The translations under genes and the position numbers were made by a program. Of a stretch of 64,000 bases of DNA, positions 1 to 11,200 are shown in pieces. This stretch comes from Ereboglobus sp. PH5-10. Its GTDB lineage: Bacteria > Verrucomicrobiota > Verrucomicrobiia > Opitutales > Opitutaceae. The stretch's first letter is position 1, and each line of letters opens with the position of its first letter. Below the pieces are notes generated by a model. The model ran no database searches and was not told where the DNA came from. It worked only from the letters and a program-made list of their open reading frames with translations. The stretch is from assembly GCF_029504735.1 (NCBI RefSeq), contig NZ_JAQFIP010000011.1:62001-126000 (forward strand), read 5' to 3'.

Positions 1-3000
1 TCGCAGGATCGTCAGGATACGACCATGTGAATGTAGGTGTGTTAATGAAACCGCCGTCAGCCTCGAGGATCGTGTAGGTGCCGTTGACGAGGGTAACTCC
101 ATCGGGAGCGACGGGCGTAACGGTGAAACCTTGCGCATTGGCAGCCGGAAAGGTGACGCTGCCAACTACGGTGAGGCCGGCGAGCGCGCCTGAGCCGTCG
201 GAGTCGGCGAGGAGCACCGCGTTATCGCCGTAGGAGACATCGGTGGCGACGATGCCGGAGCCGCCGAAAGCAGCGGAATCGGCGATGACGAGCGTGGTGG
301 CGCCGAGTTCCCCTGTGGAAGCGACGCGAAGCGCGCCAGCGGCGACGGTGGTGGTGCCAGTGTGAGTGTTCACGCCTGCGAGCGTGAGCATGCCCGTGCC
401 GATTTTTTCGATGGAGATGTTGGTCCCGCTAAACGATCCGGCAAAGGTGGTATCGAGGTTTTTTGCACCGATACGGTATGTCACCTTGCCTGTCGAGGCA
501 GCGAGATTGCTGCGCGCGCCAGCGGCAAAATGCCCGCCGGTGCCGGAGAGCGCGGCTATAGGAAGCACCTGATTGGTGTTGTTGCCAACAATCGGCACGA
601 GGGTGCCGGAATTAAAGACCAGCGAGGTGTCCGCCCAGCCTTCAGTCGCGAAATAATTAACACCCGAGGAATTCCTATCGGTAATGGGCAGTCGCAAATT
701 TCCGACACCCGTTCCGGTGATTTCCAGTTCACCGTGAAAACCAGTGAAGTCGGCGCCAAACTCGGCAACGGTTGTTCCAATATAAACCGGGAAGTTCAAG
801 ACGAGCGTGCCCGAGCCTTGAAAGGAGCCGTTGTAGCGATACAATGCGGGCATGTTGAAGGTGCCGTGCTTGCCTTCCGGCACGATGATCGTGGTTCTGG
901 GAATCGCACGCGCGCCCGTCGACAAATAGGTTGTCGAGAGCGTGCCGCCCGCCAAGACCACGGGGCCGAGCCCGAAATCGCCGTTGGACGGGCTCGTAAT
1001 CCGGAGTATGCCGGCCTCGACGGTGGTCGTGCCGGTGAAGCCCGAGTTTGTTGCGGAGAAAGCAAGCATGCCGGCGCCTTTTTTGAGCAGGGGGACGGCG
1101 CCACTGAGTCCGTTGCCAGCCGTCGGAGTGAGTATAAGAGTGCCAGTGGTATCAACGGTAACTGAGGCGGGCGCGACGGGCGTGGTGATGCTGACCGAGC
1201 CGGTCACCGCCACGGAAGCGTCGTTGAAGAGAACTTTGTCGCCGTCGTTGTAATTGGTCGGGAGGCCGGCCATCGTCCAGTTCACAGTGGCCTTGTCCCA
1301 AATGTTATCAGTCGTGCCAGCCCAGACGAGTGCGTCAACGGCAGCGGGTTCGATGATGGCAATGGTAAGAGCAACCGTGTCGCTGGTTCCGTGACTGTTG
1401 GCAGCGGCGATGTAAACTTTGGAGAGACCGATTTCCGTTGGTGTGCCGGAAATGAGGCCGCTGTTTTCAGAGAAGGCCAAACCAGCGGGAAGCTCGGTGG
1501 TGGTGTAAATCGTCGGGGAATTGGTGGCCTCAATTTGGTAGCTAAAGGCCTGGCCGATCGTGCCGGTTACAGTGAGCTCGCTCGTGATCGAAGGCGCGGG
1601 CGACCAAGCGGCGGCGATGTCGAGTTGCAGTTGCGCGGTGGCGACACCGACTTGGTTTGTCGCGCTAATGGTGACCGTGGTCGTGCCCGCCGCCGTGGGC
1701 GCGCCCGAAATGACGCCGCTTGCCGGGGCGAGCGTGAGGCCATCGGGAAGGCCGGTTGCTCCATAGCTGGTCGGATCACCGGTTGCGACATTAGCAATCG
1801 AGAAACTAAATGCCTCGCCGACCGTGCCGCTCGCGCTGAGCGGACTTCCGGAAATTGCCGGCAATGGATAGGCGTTAAGCGTGAGTGTGGCCGTGCCGGT
1901 GCCGGAAGCATTGATCGCGCTGAGCGTGATTGTGTTCACGCCGGCGGCGGCCACAGCCAGCGTCCCGTTGATAAGTCCTGTCGATGTGTCAACCGACAAG
2001 TTTGCCGGCAAGGGCGTCGCGTTATAACTGTCGGGCAAATTGGTCGCTGCGATTTGATAACTGAAGGGCGCGTCAATCGTGCCAGTGACAGTCAGCGTGC
2101 TGGTGATGGCGGGCACTGGCGCGGCGGCGATAGTGATTTCGAGCGTCTTGGAGTCGGAACCGCCAAGGTTTGTCGCGGTGATGGTGACATTACTCACGCC
2201 AGTGCTCGTGGGCGTGCCAGAGATAACTCCAGTTGAAGTGTCAATATCAAGCCCGGCAGGCAAACCGGTCGCTGTGAAACTCGCGGGATTGTTGTCGGCG
2301 GTAATGGTGTAATTGAACGCCACGCCCACCGTCCCTGTCGCCACAAGTGAACTCGTGATTGAAGGCGCGGGTGGAAGCGCGGCGGTGATAGTGACGGTGA
2401 TGGAATCGGCTGTCTGGCTCAATGAGGCCGACACGCCCGTGTCGGAATAATCCCATGCGAGTGTTGGCGTTCCCGTAATGCCGCCGGTTGCGTGCAAAAC
2501 GGTGTAGTTGCCGGAAAGCACCGCCTCGCCATCGGAGACGACAGGGGTGATTTTGAGCGTGCTGCCAAGCGTGACAGAGCCAACAACTTTGAGGCCGTGC
2601 AGTGCGCCGGAAACAGAGGCGTCAACGAGCAATGTCGTGTTGTCTTCAAACGTGACAGTGCTGGTCGTGATCGTGCCGGAGCCTCCAAGGGCCGCCGAGC
2701 CGGCGACTTCAACGGCAGCAGTGTTGGCGAGCTGTCCGGTGACGTGGAGCGCACCCGCGCTCACGGTCGTCGTGCCCGTGTAAGTGTTCACGCCGGTGAG
2801 CGTGAGCATGCCCGTGCCGACCTTGGTGAGCGCGGCGTTGGCGCCGATGATCGCTCCGTCAAAAGTGGTGTCGAGGTTTTTGGCGCCGATGCTAAAAATA
2901 GTGGTGCCCGTAGCCCCTGCGACTTGGACGGAAGCGATGCCCGCGTTGTTGACGCTGCCGAGCGCGCCGATATCAAGAGTGCGCGTGGTGCCGGCGCTGG

Positions 3001-3817
3001 CATCCGAAATCAATCCGGCGGTGTCCAGAATCATCGAGGTGTTGAGCCAGCTCGCATTGGAAAAACCGGTGTTGGCGCGCGCGGTGGCCGAGCCGACAAG
3101 ACGGAGTTCGCCGGAGAAGCCGGAGAAGTTGCCCGTGTTAAAGTCGGAGCGGGGCGCGGTGTGCGTTGCGAGGTTCATCGTCAATGTGCCGGAACCCAAA
3201 AAGGTTGTCCTGGTTTGGAAAGTGCGGGTCATGTTCATGACTCCATGAACGCCTTCAGGTATCGTGACAGGCGCTCCTAGCCGGAGGACGGAGGTTGCGT
3301 TCGATGAATTTGAAAACGTAACGGTGCCTCCGGATAACAAAATGGGAGTGCTGAATGTCCAACTTGATGAAGTTACGTTTCCATTGACGGCAACCATGCC
3401 GCCCTCGACGGTTGCAGTGCCTGTAAAGCCCGGAATGCCCGTGATGCTGAGCACGCCGTCATTTTGTTTAAGAAGCGGGCTGCCCCCCGTTATCATAGTG
3501 CCGCCGGCAAAGGCAAAATCGCCGCCCTTGTTCACCGTGATGGCTCCTGGCGAAACCGCGGCGGGAATGCTCACACTGGTCGTGGACGAAGTGTCGTCGA
3601 AACGCACGGTGTCGCCGTTGGCGAAGGCGGACGCGGCGCCGCCGGGGCCAATCGTCCAGTTTTGCGTGGCGGTGTCCCAGTTGGCATCGGTAGCGCCGGT
3701 CCAAACGAGGGAGTTTTGGGCAAGTGCATTGCCCGCAAGCAACAACGCGAAAATGGTTGTGATGATAAACGTGCGCACAGTGGCGGCAGCGCCGGAGTAG
3801 GAGGGTTTGTTGTTCAT
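1..3817 (-). CDS. Secreted autotransporter-associated beta-strand repeat / putative Ig-domain protein, 3' end outside window
   Basis: Reading the minus strand from the ATG at 3817 gives an open frame of at least 1272 codons to the window edge, so the C-terminus is missing. It opens with MNNKPSYSGAAATVRTF, a hydrophobic stretch and ALAQ, a Sec-type signal peptide. This is followed by LVWTGATDANWDTATQNW, the usual opening of verrucomicrobial autotransporter-associated beta-strand proteins. Several blocks carry the repeat signature (for example GTGMLTLAGVNTHTGTTTV). At about 1.4-2.4 kb there are repeated Ig-like cassettes with GLPxGLxxxxxTGxISGTP. Family knowledge says these are surface or secreted structural proteins; no catalytic domain is visible here. 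Two copies of the shared palindrome and a TATTCT -10 lie upstream (3938-4006), placing it in the same regulon as the pectin genes. Its role in that locus (adhesion or surface display) is inference. Confidence 0.85.
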   Translation of the reverse strand, partial: MNNKPSYSGAAATVRTFIITTIFALLLAGNALAQNSLVWTGATDANWDTATQNWTIGPGGAASAFANGDTVRFDDTSSTTSVSIPAAVSPGAITVNKGGDFAFAGGTMITGGSPLLKQNDGVLSITGIPGFTGTATVEGGMVAVNGNVTSSSWTFSTPILLSGGTVTFSNSSNATSVLRLGAPVTIPEGVHGVMNMTRTFQTRTTFLGSGTLTMNLATHTAPRSDFNTGNFSGFSGELRLVGSATARANTGFSNASWLNTSMILDTAGLISDASAGTTRTLDIGALGSVNNAGIASVQVAGATGTTIFSIGAKNLDTTFDGAIIGANAALTKVGTGMLTLTGVNTYTGTTTVSAGALHVTGQLANTAAVEVAGSAALGGSGTITTSTVTFEDNTTLLVDASVSGALHGLKVVGSVTLGSTLKITPVVSDGEAVLSGNYTVLHATGGITGTPTLAWDYSDTGVSASLSQTADSITVTITAALPPAPSITSSLVATGTVGVAFNYTITADNNPASFTATGLPAGLDIDTSTGVISGTPTSTGVSNVTITATNLGGSDSKTLEITIAAAPVPAITSTLTVTGTIDAPFSYQIAATNLPDSYNATPLPANLSVDTSTGLINGTLAVAAAGVNTITLSAINASGTGTATLTLNAYPLPAISGSPLSASGTVGEAFSFSIANVATGDPTSYGATGLPDGLTLAPASGVISGAPTAAGTTTVTISATNQVGVATAQLQLDIAAAWSPAPSITSELTVTGTIGQAFSYQIEATNSPTIYTTTELPAGLAFSENSGLISGTPTEIGLSKVYIAAANSHGTSDTVALTIAIIEPAAVDALVWAGTTDNIWDKATVNWTMAGLPTNYNDGDKVLFNDASVAVTGSVSITTPVAPASVTVDTTGTLILTPTAGNGLSGAVPLLKKGAGMLAFSATNSGFTGTTTVEAGILRITSPSNGDFGLGPVVLAGGTLSTTYLSTGARAIPRTTIIVPEGKHGTFNMPALYRYNGSFQGSGTLVLNFPVYIGTTVAEFGADFTGFHGELEITGTGVGNLRLPITDRNSSGVNYFATEGWADTSLVFNSGTLVPIVGNNTNQVLPIAALSGTGGHFAAGARSNLAASTGKVTYRIGAKNLDTTFAGSFSGTNISIEKIGTGMLTLAGVNTHTGTTTVAAGALRVASTGELGATTLVIADSAAFGGSGIVATDVSYGDNAVLLADSDGSGALAGLTVVGSVTFPAANAQGFTVTPVAPDGVTLVNGTYTILEADGGFINTPTFTWSYPDDPA

Positions 3818-3937
3818 GTTATTTTGCGAAATTAGTTTTGGGTTTTGAGGGTAGAATGCAGGCACGCTGCGCATGTCAGAGAGCGGGATATAGGTAGAGG
3901 TTGTTGGGATGCGGGTAAGGGTTTTGGTGTTTGTTAT

Positions 3938-4006
3938 AGAATAACAAAACGACGTGCTCATTTTCATCACAAAAACTGGTGATTCGCGCCTCACCAAAAT
4001 TGGTGG
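3938..4006 (-). promoter_or_regulatory. Promoter of the repeat-protein gene with two regulon palindromes
   Basis: On the minus strand a -10-like TATTCT lies at 3943-3938. The palindrome at 3967-3982 (TCACAAAAACTGGTGA) is centred 34 bp upstream of it. A second palindrome at 3991-4006 (TCACCAAAATTGGTGG) is centred 24 bp further upstream. The -35 position reads TGAAAA. The predicted transcript start is near 3931, about 115 nt before the ATG at 3817. The rest of 3818-4093 shows no gene. Confidence 0.7.
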
Positions 4007-4093
4007 GGGCGTTAATGGATGTATGGACACACCGCGCCGTTCATTCGAAAATAACAGGCTTTGTTTAACGGAGGGGCAGGCATGGCGGTTTGC

Positions 4094-5233
4094 CTAGTTT
4101 AGAGGCTGCTCCAACGGTTTTATTAAAGAAGCAGGATTCGTGGTAAATGATGGCGCAAGTGGTTGCTCGGCGTTCGGTTGGCGCAGCGTCGAGCCATCGA
4201 CCCAGTGCGGCGAAATTGTCGTTGTCGCCGGATGCCCGGGGATGCCGTGTTCATTGCGATAAATCTGCCCGATGACTTGCTCCATCCCCAGTGCCCCGAG
4301 GACGCGCGCGTTCTGGTCGATGCCCGCGCAGGCATAATCGGGATTCTCGGTTATGTTGAGGCTGCAAAAGCCGTGTGTCTCCGGAACCCTGGCCCCGCAC
4401 TCGCGCATCCAATCGATAAACTCCACAGTGTGCCCGATCACGACATCCGGATTGTGGGTTTCAAACCAGTGCATGAACTCGCGGCGTTTGTCATCCGATG
4501 ACAGCAAAACGGGCGGGCCTCCGTTGCCGTGCTTGGATTGAAAAAGCGTGAACGCGTCGCTCCAGCGATGATGCAGCCGCTCGTCGCCACGTTGCTCCAC
4601 CGCCAGCCCTGGGCGGCGGTAACCAAGCGCATGCAGCCGGTCGAGCATCAGGCGCATGGCGCCAAAATGATCCGGACAAATGCCGTGCGGCATACTCGGG
4701 CCTTCGCAGTAGTCGGCATAAACCGTCGCATGATGCGACCATTCCAGCCAGTCGAACGCGGCATGGTTTCTAACGGGCAGAATAAACGCGGCATGAATGT
4801 CCTCGTGCTTGAGCGAGGCGGATGAGACATCGTGGACTTGTCTCCGGACAAGTCGTGTTTTGAAGCCAAGCTCCGTGGCGCGCTCGGCGGCGCCTTCGAT
4901 GAGTTCGCGAATATACGACGACGACGCGGGCGGGCGCCCCTCGGACCCGTCGAGATCGACAATCGCAACAGTGCCTTGAAACGATGCTCCGCGTTTGCGG
5001 CGCATCCCGGCCATGAGAGCCCCGACAAGCGGAGAGCATTCGTATCCGGCGGCCTTGGCTGCTTTCTGGATGCGTCTGCGCGTCTCTATTTTGACCGTCG
5101 GCTTGTCTCGAAGAGCCTGGGAGACCGTCGTGTGTGAAAGGCCGAGCATGTCCGCCAGTTCGCGCAGCGAGGCCGCCGGCGCCATGTTATCGCACGCATT
5201 GGCGCTCTTTTTATCGGCACGTGTTTGTGACAT
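4094..5233 (-). CDS. LacI-family transcriptional regulator
   Basis: This 379-residue protein has a LacI-type helix-turn-helix near residues 21-45 (SLRELADMLGLSHTTVSQAL). A hinge-like helix follows (GYECSPLVGALMAGMRR), then a periplasmic-binding-protein-like sensor domain to about residue 350. Length and layout match the LacI/GalR family; the ligand cannot be read from sequence. The ATG lies only 9 bp after the stop of the lyase gene (5243), on the same strand, so it is probably co-transcribed with the lyase and may feed back on the locus. LacI-family proteins usually repress and usually bind palindromes with a central CG. The shared palindrome here has an AT centre, so this protein is only one of two candidates for binding it. 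Confidence 0.9.
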   Translation of the reverse strand: MSQTRADKKSANACDNMAPAASLRELADMLGLSHTTVSQALRDKPTVKIETRRRIQKAAKAAGYECSPLVGALMAGMRRKRGASFQGTVAIVDLDGSEGRPPASSSYIRELIEGAAERATELGFKTRLVRRQVHDVSSASLKHEDIHAAFILPVRNHAAFDWLEWSHHATVYADYCEGPSMPHGICPDHFGAMRLMLDRLHALGYRRPGLAVEQRGDERLHHRWSDAFTLFQSKHGNGGPPVLLSSDDKRREFMHWFETHNPDVVIGHTVEFIDWMRECGARVPETHGFCSLNITENPDYACAGIDQNARVLGALGMEQVIGQIYRNEHGIPGHPATTTISPHWVDGSTLRQPNAEQPLAPSFTTNPASLIKPLEQPLN

Positions 5234-5242
5234 GGAAGGTTC

Positions 5243-8200
5243 TTATTTTTTCGAGCGGTTGGAGAGTCCCCGCAACGCGGCGAGGAGCGCGAGTGCGATG
5301 ATATAATGTAATCCCGGCGCGCCACCACCTCCTCCTCCGCCGCCGCTTTCACCGGAGGTTGGCGGCGTGGTCGTGCCGCTCGTGGTGCCGCTGGTCGTGG
5401 CGGTCACGGTGAGCATGGCCGCATTGCTTGTAACAGAGCCGAGTTCGTTTGACACTACGACGGTGTAGCTGCCTGCGTGCGTTGTTTGAGAGGAGGCAAT
5501 TGTGTAAACATAACTGGTCGCGCCTGAAATGGGCGATCCGCTTCGCCGCCATTGATAGGTCGGATTGGGCGCGCCGATGGCAAGCACGCTGAAGCTGGCC
5601 GCGGAGCCGGCGGTGACGTTTTTGTTTTCCGGATGTTTCAAGATGCGCGGACTGTCGAGCAATACGCGGATGGTGTGGTTGCCCGTGTCGGCTACGTAGA
5701 TGTCGCCGGTGGTGTCGTCGATTGCCACGCCTGCGGGCGAATCAAGGCGCGCGTTTTCGCCGAGGCCGTCGGCGCTGCCGGAAACGCCGATGAGGCCGGC
5801 GCGGGTTGTGACTTGGTTTGTGAAGGTGTCGAGATGGCGGATGGCGTGGTTGCCGGTGTCCGCGATGTAGAGATTTCCCGCGATGTCGATTGCGAGGCTT
5901 CGCGGGTTGTTGAAGCGCGCGGCGGCGAGCGCATCGCCGTTTGCCGTGCCACTCACGCCTGGATCGCCAGCGATGGTGACGGTGGCTCCAGTGGTGGGGT
6001 CAATTTTGCGGATGGCGTGGTTGCCGGTGTCCGCGATGTAGAGATGGCCGTCGGGGCTGAGCGCAAGCGCGCCAGGGTTATTGAATCCGGTGGCGAGCGT
6101 TGAGGAAGTGGTCGCGCCCACGGCAAATTTGAGGACGATATTGTCCGACGTGGATATGTAGAGATTGCCGGCGGTGTCGCGCGCGAGACCTGCGGGGCGA
6201 TTGACACCGGTGGCAAGTGTGGCGAGTTGCGCAGTGGCGAGATCAAGAGTGCGCACGGCGTTGTTGTTTGTGTCTGCGATGATGAGCGTCGCACCGCCTC
6301 CGTTGATGATTGCGCGGGGGGCGGCGAGTGTCGCGCCGTTTGTCGCAAGCGTGGAGACGATGCCGGGCGGGTCAATGAGCCGGATGGTGTTGTTGCCGGT
6401 GTCGGCGATGTAGAGGTTGCCGTCGGCGCGCGCGTGCAGCGCGGCAGGGGCATTGAAGCGTGCGAGCGTGGTTTGGCCGTTTGTCGCGCCGGTGCTTTTT
6501 GCCTGGCCCGCGAGTGTAACAAGCGCGGTGTGCGCGTCGGTGTCGGCGGCGGGCGCGATCGTGAGCGTCAGCTTTAAATCGGTGGAGCCGGCGGCGTTGG
6601 CGGCACGGATGGTGATCGTGTAGGTGCCGCTCGCCGTGGGTTTGCCTGAAATGATGCCGGTCGCGGCGTTAAAGGAGAGTCCCGGCGGGAGTCCGGTGAC
6701 AGTGTAGACGGCCGTTGCGCCGCCTTCGAGCGTGGCGGCGTAGGTGAAATCGGTTCCGGCGCGCGCGGTGTCGGTTGCGGGACTGGAGAAGACGGGCGGG
6801 AGTTCGGTGGTCGCGGAAGCGACGGTGAGCGTGAGTGTCGTGCCGCTGACGGTGATGGTGCCGACGAGGTCGTCGTGGAGCACGATTGGAGCAAAGTCAG
6901 CCGAAGTGAGCGTGGTGACGCCAAAAGTGCCGAGCACTCGCGTGGAGCCGGCGGCGAGCGCGGTGGAATTAATGAGCGTGATGACGCGCGGAGTGGAACC
7001 GCTCTTCGCCAGCGTGCCTGTGACGACGAGGCGGTCGCCGCGCGAGATGTCGAGTTGGAGCGCGGCGGCGGAATCCCAGGTAAGCTTTGCAAATTTGGAG
7101 AGCGTGCCGCCAACCGCGAGCACGCCTTCGTTGATATTCGCCATGCCGGTAAATGTGTTCGATCCGGAGAGTGTGAGCGTGGCCGCGCCGGTTTTGGTGA
7201 AACCTCCGGTGCCGCTGAGCGTGCCGGCGAACGCGATATCGTGGGCGGTGTCGATGATGGTGTTTCCGGTGAGAACGACGGGATGCGCGGTTGTCCACGC
7301 GGCTTTCGCGCCGAGCGTGCCGCTGGCGAGCGTTATTCGGCTGGTTAGTGTGCTGGCTCCGTTTTTCACAATGCCGCCGGAGCCGAGGTGGAGCGCGCCG
7401 CCATCAACCGTGATTGCGGCGGTGCCGGAGGTGACGGTGTTATCATAACCGAGCGTGATTTTTTCAAATGTTGCCGAGCCGCCGCTGAAGGTCGCGATGC
7501 CGGGTGTGTTGACGTTCGCGCCGTTGGCTTTAGAGAGGATGAGACCATTGCTCGTTTCGATTGAGACGAGCTTGCCGCCACTAACCCGCAGGCCACTGGC
7601 GCGGCCGGAGGTTGTTTGGTTTCCAATGGTAAATGCGCCGGTAACGAACACACGGCCCCCCTCGACGGACATCGCACCACTGGAGTTGGCGGTGCCGATG
7701 CCGACTGTCGCAGCCTCGACTTCACCACCGCGCACGATGAAGCCAGTGGCGTAGTTAATGCTTCCGGCGCTACGGCGAATATTGATTTCGTTGGCGATGA
7801 ACGTGCCGCCGGTGACGAGAACGTAGCCGTTGTCGGCGGTGGCGGAGCGGAAGGTGCCCATGCGCGCGCATCCGGATTCGACGAGGAACGCGGATCCGCC
7901 GCCACCGTCCATACGGCTGGTGGTTTGAAGGAGGCCGCCGTTGACTATGAGGCGCGCGGCGCCGGCGATACTAAAGACGCTGTTTCCGATGTTGAGCACG
8001 CCGCCTTCGCCGACGGCCATGTCGCCGACGCTCACGGTGACGCCGCCGGTGAGCGCGTTGGAACCGGTGAGCGCGAGCATCGAGCCGCCGGTTTTTATGA
8101 ACCCCTGATTTCCGACGAGAGGGACGGCGATGGCGGCCTGCACATCGAGGGCAAGGCCGGAAACGTTGATTTCGGGTGTGCCGCTTGCCACGGCAAGGCG

Positions 8201-11200
8201 GAGCGTTGGCGCGTTGCCGGCCGCAGGCGGGGCGATGAGCCAGCCGCAAGATATTTCCGGATCGGAATCGCTAAAAAAGATTTTCCCAACGGTGCCCGAT
8301 GTGTTCAAGAGGACGGTGGTATCTTCCGCAAGATTGAGTCTGCTGAAATCAGCCGTTTTGCCGATGCCTTGTGCTCGTGTGCCATCGATCCAATTGTCGG
8401 CGTCGCTCCAAAGACCGCCGGGCGTTGTGTTTGCCCACACGCCGTCGCCGAAACGGACTCGGGTAACGGTTTCGCTTGTGACCGGGGTGTCCGCGAGCGC
8501 ATTGCCGGCGATGTCGGTGATGCCGGAAGAGATATTATTAATGTCGAGACGAAGCGTGCCGTCGCCGTCGAGATTACCGACAGTAACATTGAGAAATGCA
8601 TTGTTGACTAGGGCGGTCACGTCGGTGATCGCGCCGGTTAATCCGTCGGCAAAAACGGGCGCAAACGATGCGATGGACGCGCCCGCGACAGTTTCGCTGA
8701 ATTCAACTTGAAAGGTGACTGTCGAACCGGCCCCGGATTCGGGGCGAGTGATCGCCTTAACAACAGGTGCAACCGTATCGACGGTGACGGCAAACGCAGG
8801 CGCGGCAAGGCTGTTGCCAGATGAGCCGCCCTCCCCGCGGGTGGCGATGGCGGTAAACGCATAGTCACCATCAACGAGTCCCGATGCGTTCGCACATGCG
8901 ATGCTCCATGCGCCGCCGGCATCGACTGTGGTCGAGCCAATGCTGCCGCCGGATCCCATGATTGAAATCGTGACCATATCGCCAACTGTCGCGGTGCCGT
9001 GTAGTATGACGTGTTTGTCGTTTGTGATGCCGTCCATGCTCGAAACGCCGGTGTCGTTTTCGAGGTGGGAAATCGTGGGTGTGGCGATGGATGTATTTAT
9101 TGAAAAACCCGCGGAAGGCGAGATGGCGGCATTGCCAGCCTCGTCAACAGCACTTGCAACAAACGTGTAGTTGCCCGCGGAAAGCGGCTCGCATTGGAAA
9201 CCCCACACTCCGTCGGCATCGGCCCGCACGGTGCCAAGATCGCCATAGGGCGACGCCGAGACGGTGACAAGACAACCGGGCTGCGCGGAACCGGCGAGCG
9301 TGTATGCGTTCGCATCGTCGGTGATGCTTTGAATGACAGGCGCGGGCGGCGTTGTGGTCATGACAACAACCGTGAGAGGTTGCGAGGATGCGCCGGTATA
9401 GCCATCGGCTCCGGTGGCCGTGGTGGTAAAGTATGATTTGCCTTCGGGAAGATTGATCGCGGTGCAATCGAGCATCCAGATTCCCGACACATCGGCGACA
9501 ACCATGCCGATGACTCCCGTGCCGACGAGAGTGATGTTGACCGTTGCGTTTGGCTCGGCGAAACCATGGAGAGTGATGTTGGGATTTGACGTGATGAAAT
9601 CAGCCGCTGAAAACCCGGTGTCGGGCTGGATGGCGGTGATGACCGGTGCGGGCGGGCCAAGAAGTTCGCCGAGTCTGGTAACGATGTTTGACGCGGGCGG
9701 CTGGCGCATGGCGTGGCCTAGGTAGAAACTCGGGCACGGGGCCTGCCTGTAACCGACATTTTGGCAGACTATGGCCATGCGATACTGGCGGTCGTGCATA
9801 AGCGTGTGGATGCGGTGCGTGGTCGGAATGGCCGTGGTGTAGATGCGCAGGGCGCGGCCGTCGGGCTCGGGCATTATCAACTCCTCGCGCCAGTCGCCGA
9901 AGAGGTCGGCGCAGAGCAGCGGCTTTTCATCGGCGGCAACTTCTGCGGAGGAAAACATCGTGTCGAGCTTGTTGGCGCTCCAATTCCATTTATATATAAT
10001 ATTATTATAAACGGGCGAGCGGAGCAGGTCGCCGTCCCACCATGCGGCAAAGGTCATGGAGGTTTTCATCGGGACGAGTTCCCTGTGCGTGATGGAGGAG
10101 CGGATGTTGCAGCTCTGCCCCCAGATTTCAAAGCCGGGACTGCGCGGGTCGATGTCGGCGGCCATGGCGCCGTCGGTGTCAGCGGTGGCGGGGATGCTGA
10201 AGAGCACCTCGCCAGTGGACGCCTTGCGGAGCGTATGACCGATGTAACCGTTTTTGCTAACTTCCTCGTGACATGCCCATACGAGGATGTCGTTGCTGGC
10301 CGGATCCATTTTGGAGATGATCATTTTGTCGCCGTGACGGAGGCCGGTCGAGTAAAGGCCTGTGCCGTCGTGATCGATAGTGCAAGCGCCGTAGATGATT
10401 TCGTCGCAGCCGTCGTCATCAACATCGGCAACGGCGATCTGATGGTTACCCTGGCCGGCATAGGCTTCGTTTCCGGGCGTGGCGGAGTCGAAATACCAAC
10501 GTTGTGTGAGTTTTGCGGGTTGGTCGCCATCTTTGCGAAAATCCCAGGCGGCGACCACAGTGCGAGTGTAGATGCCGCGACTGTAAACAATGCTTGGGCG
10601 CTGTCCGTCGAGATAGGCGACACAGGCGAGGAAACGATCCATGCGATTGCCGGTTTTGTCACCCCAGATCGCGTTTTGACGGTCGAGCGTGGGATTGTCG
10701 TCGTGATTATCGGGGTCGCGTTGCGGCAGATATTGAATGGTGTCGAGCGCAGCACCGGTCAATCCGTCAAACACGGTGAGATATTCCGGACCGGAGATAA
10801 CGCGCCCCATAAGTGTTTCGGTGTTGGAACGATGTTCGCGATGATCGGCGGCTGGATCGCCGATGACATTACCCAAACCGTCACGAGTGCCATCGCCAGT
10901 CTTAATAACGATCTGGGCCCTGCCGCTGCCTTCAAAGTCGTAAACCAAGATGTGATTGTGATGATAGGAGCAACGAATGTTTATGCCCATGTCGATGCGC
11001 CAGAGACGCACCGCGGAGGGGGCGGCGGTTTCTGTGGCGGGAACAAGTTTGTAGGCATCGTAATAAACATTGCCGTTGTAAGTGCCGCGAATACCGAGAG
11101 CGGAATCGGCAGAGGAAATCTGCATATTGGAGGGAATCCATTTGAGAATAATTTCGTATTGGCCGTCACCATCAAGGTCGGCGACGGAGCTTGCGCCCGG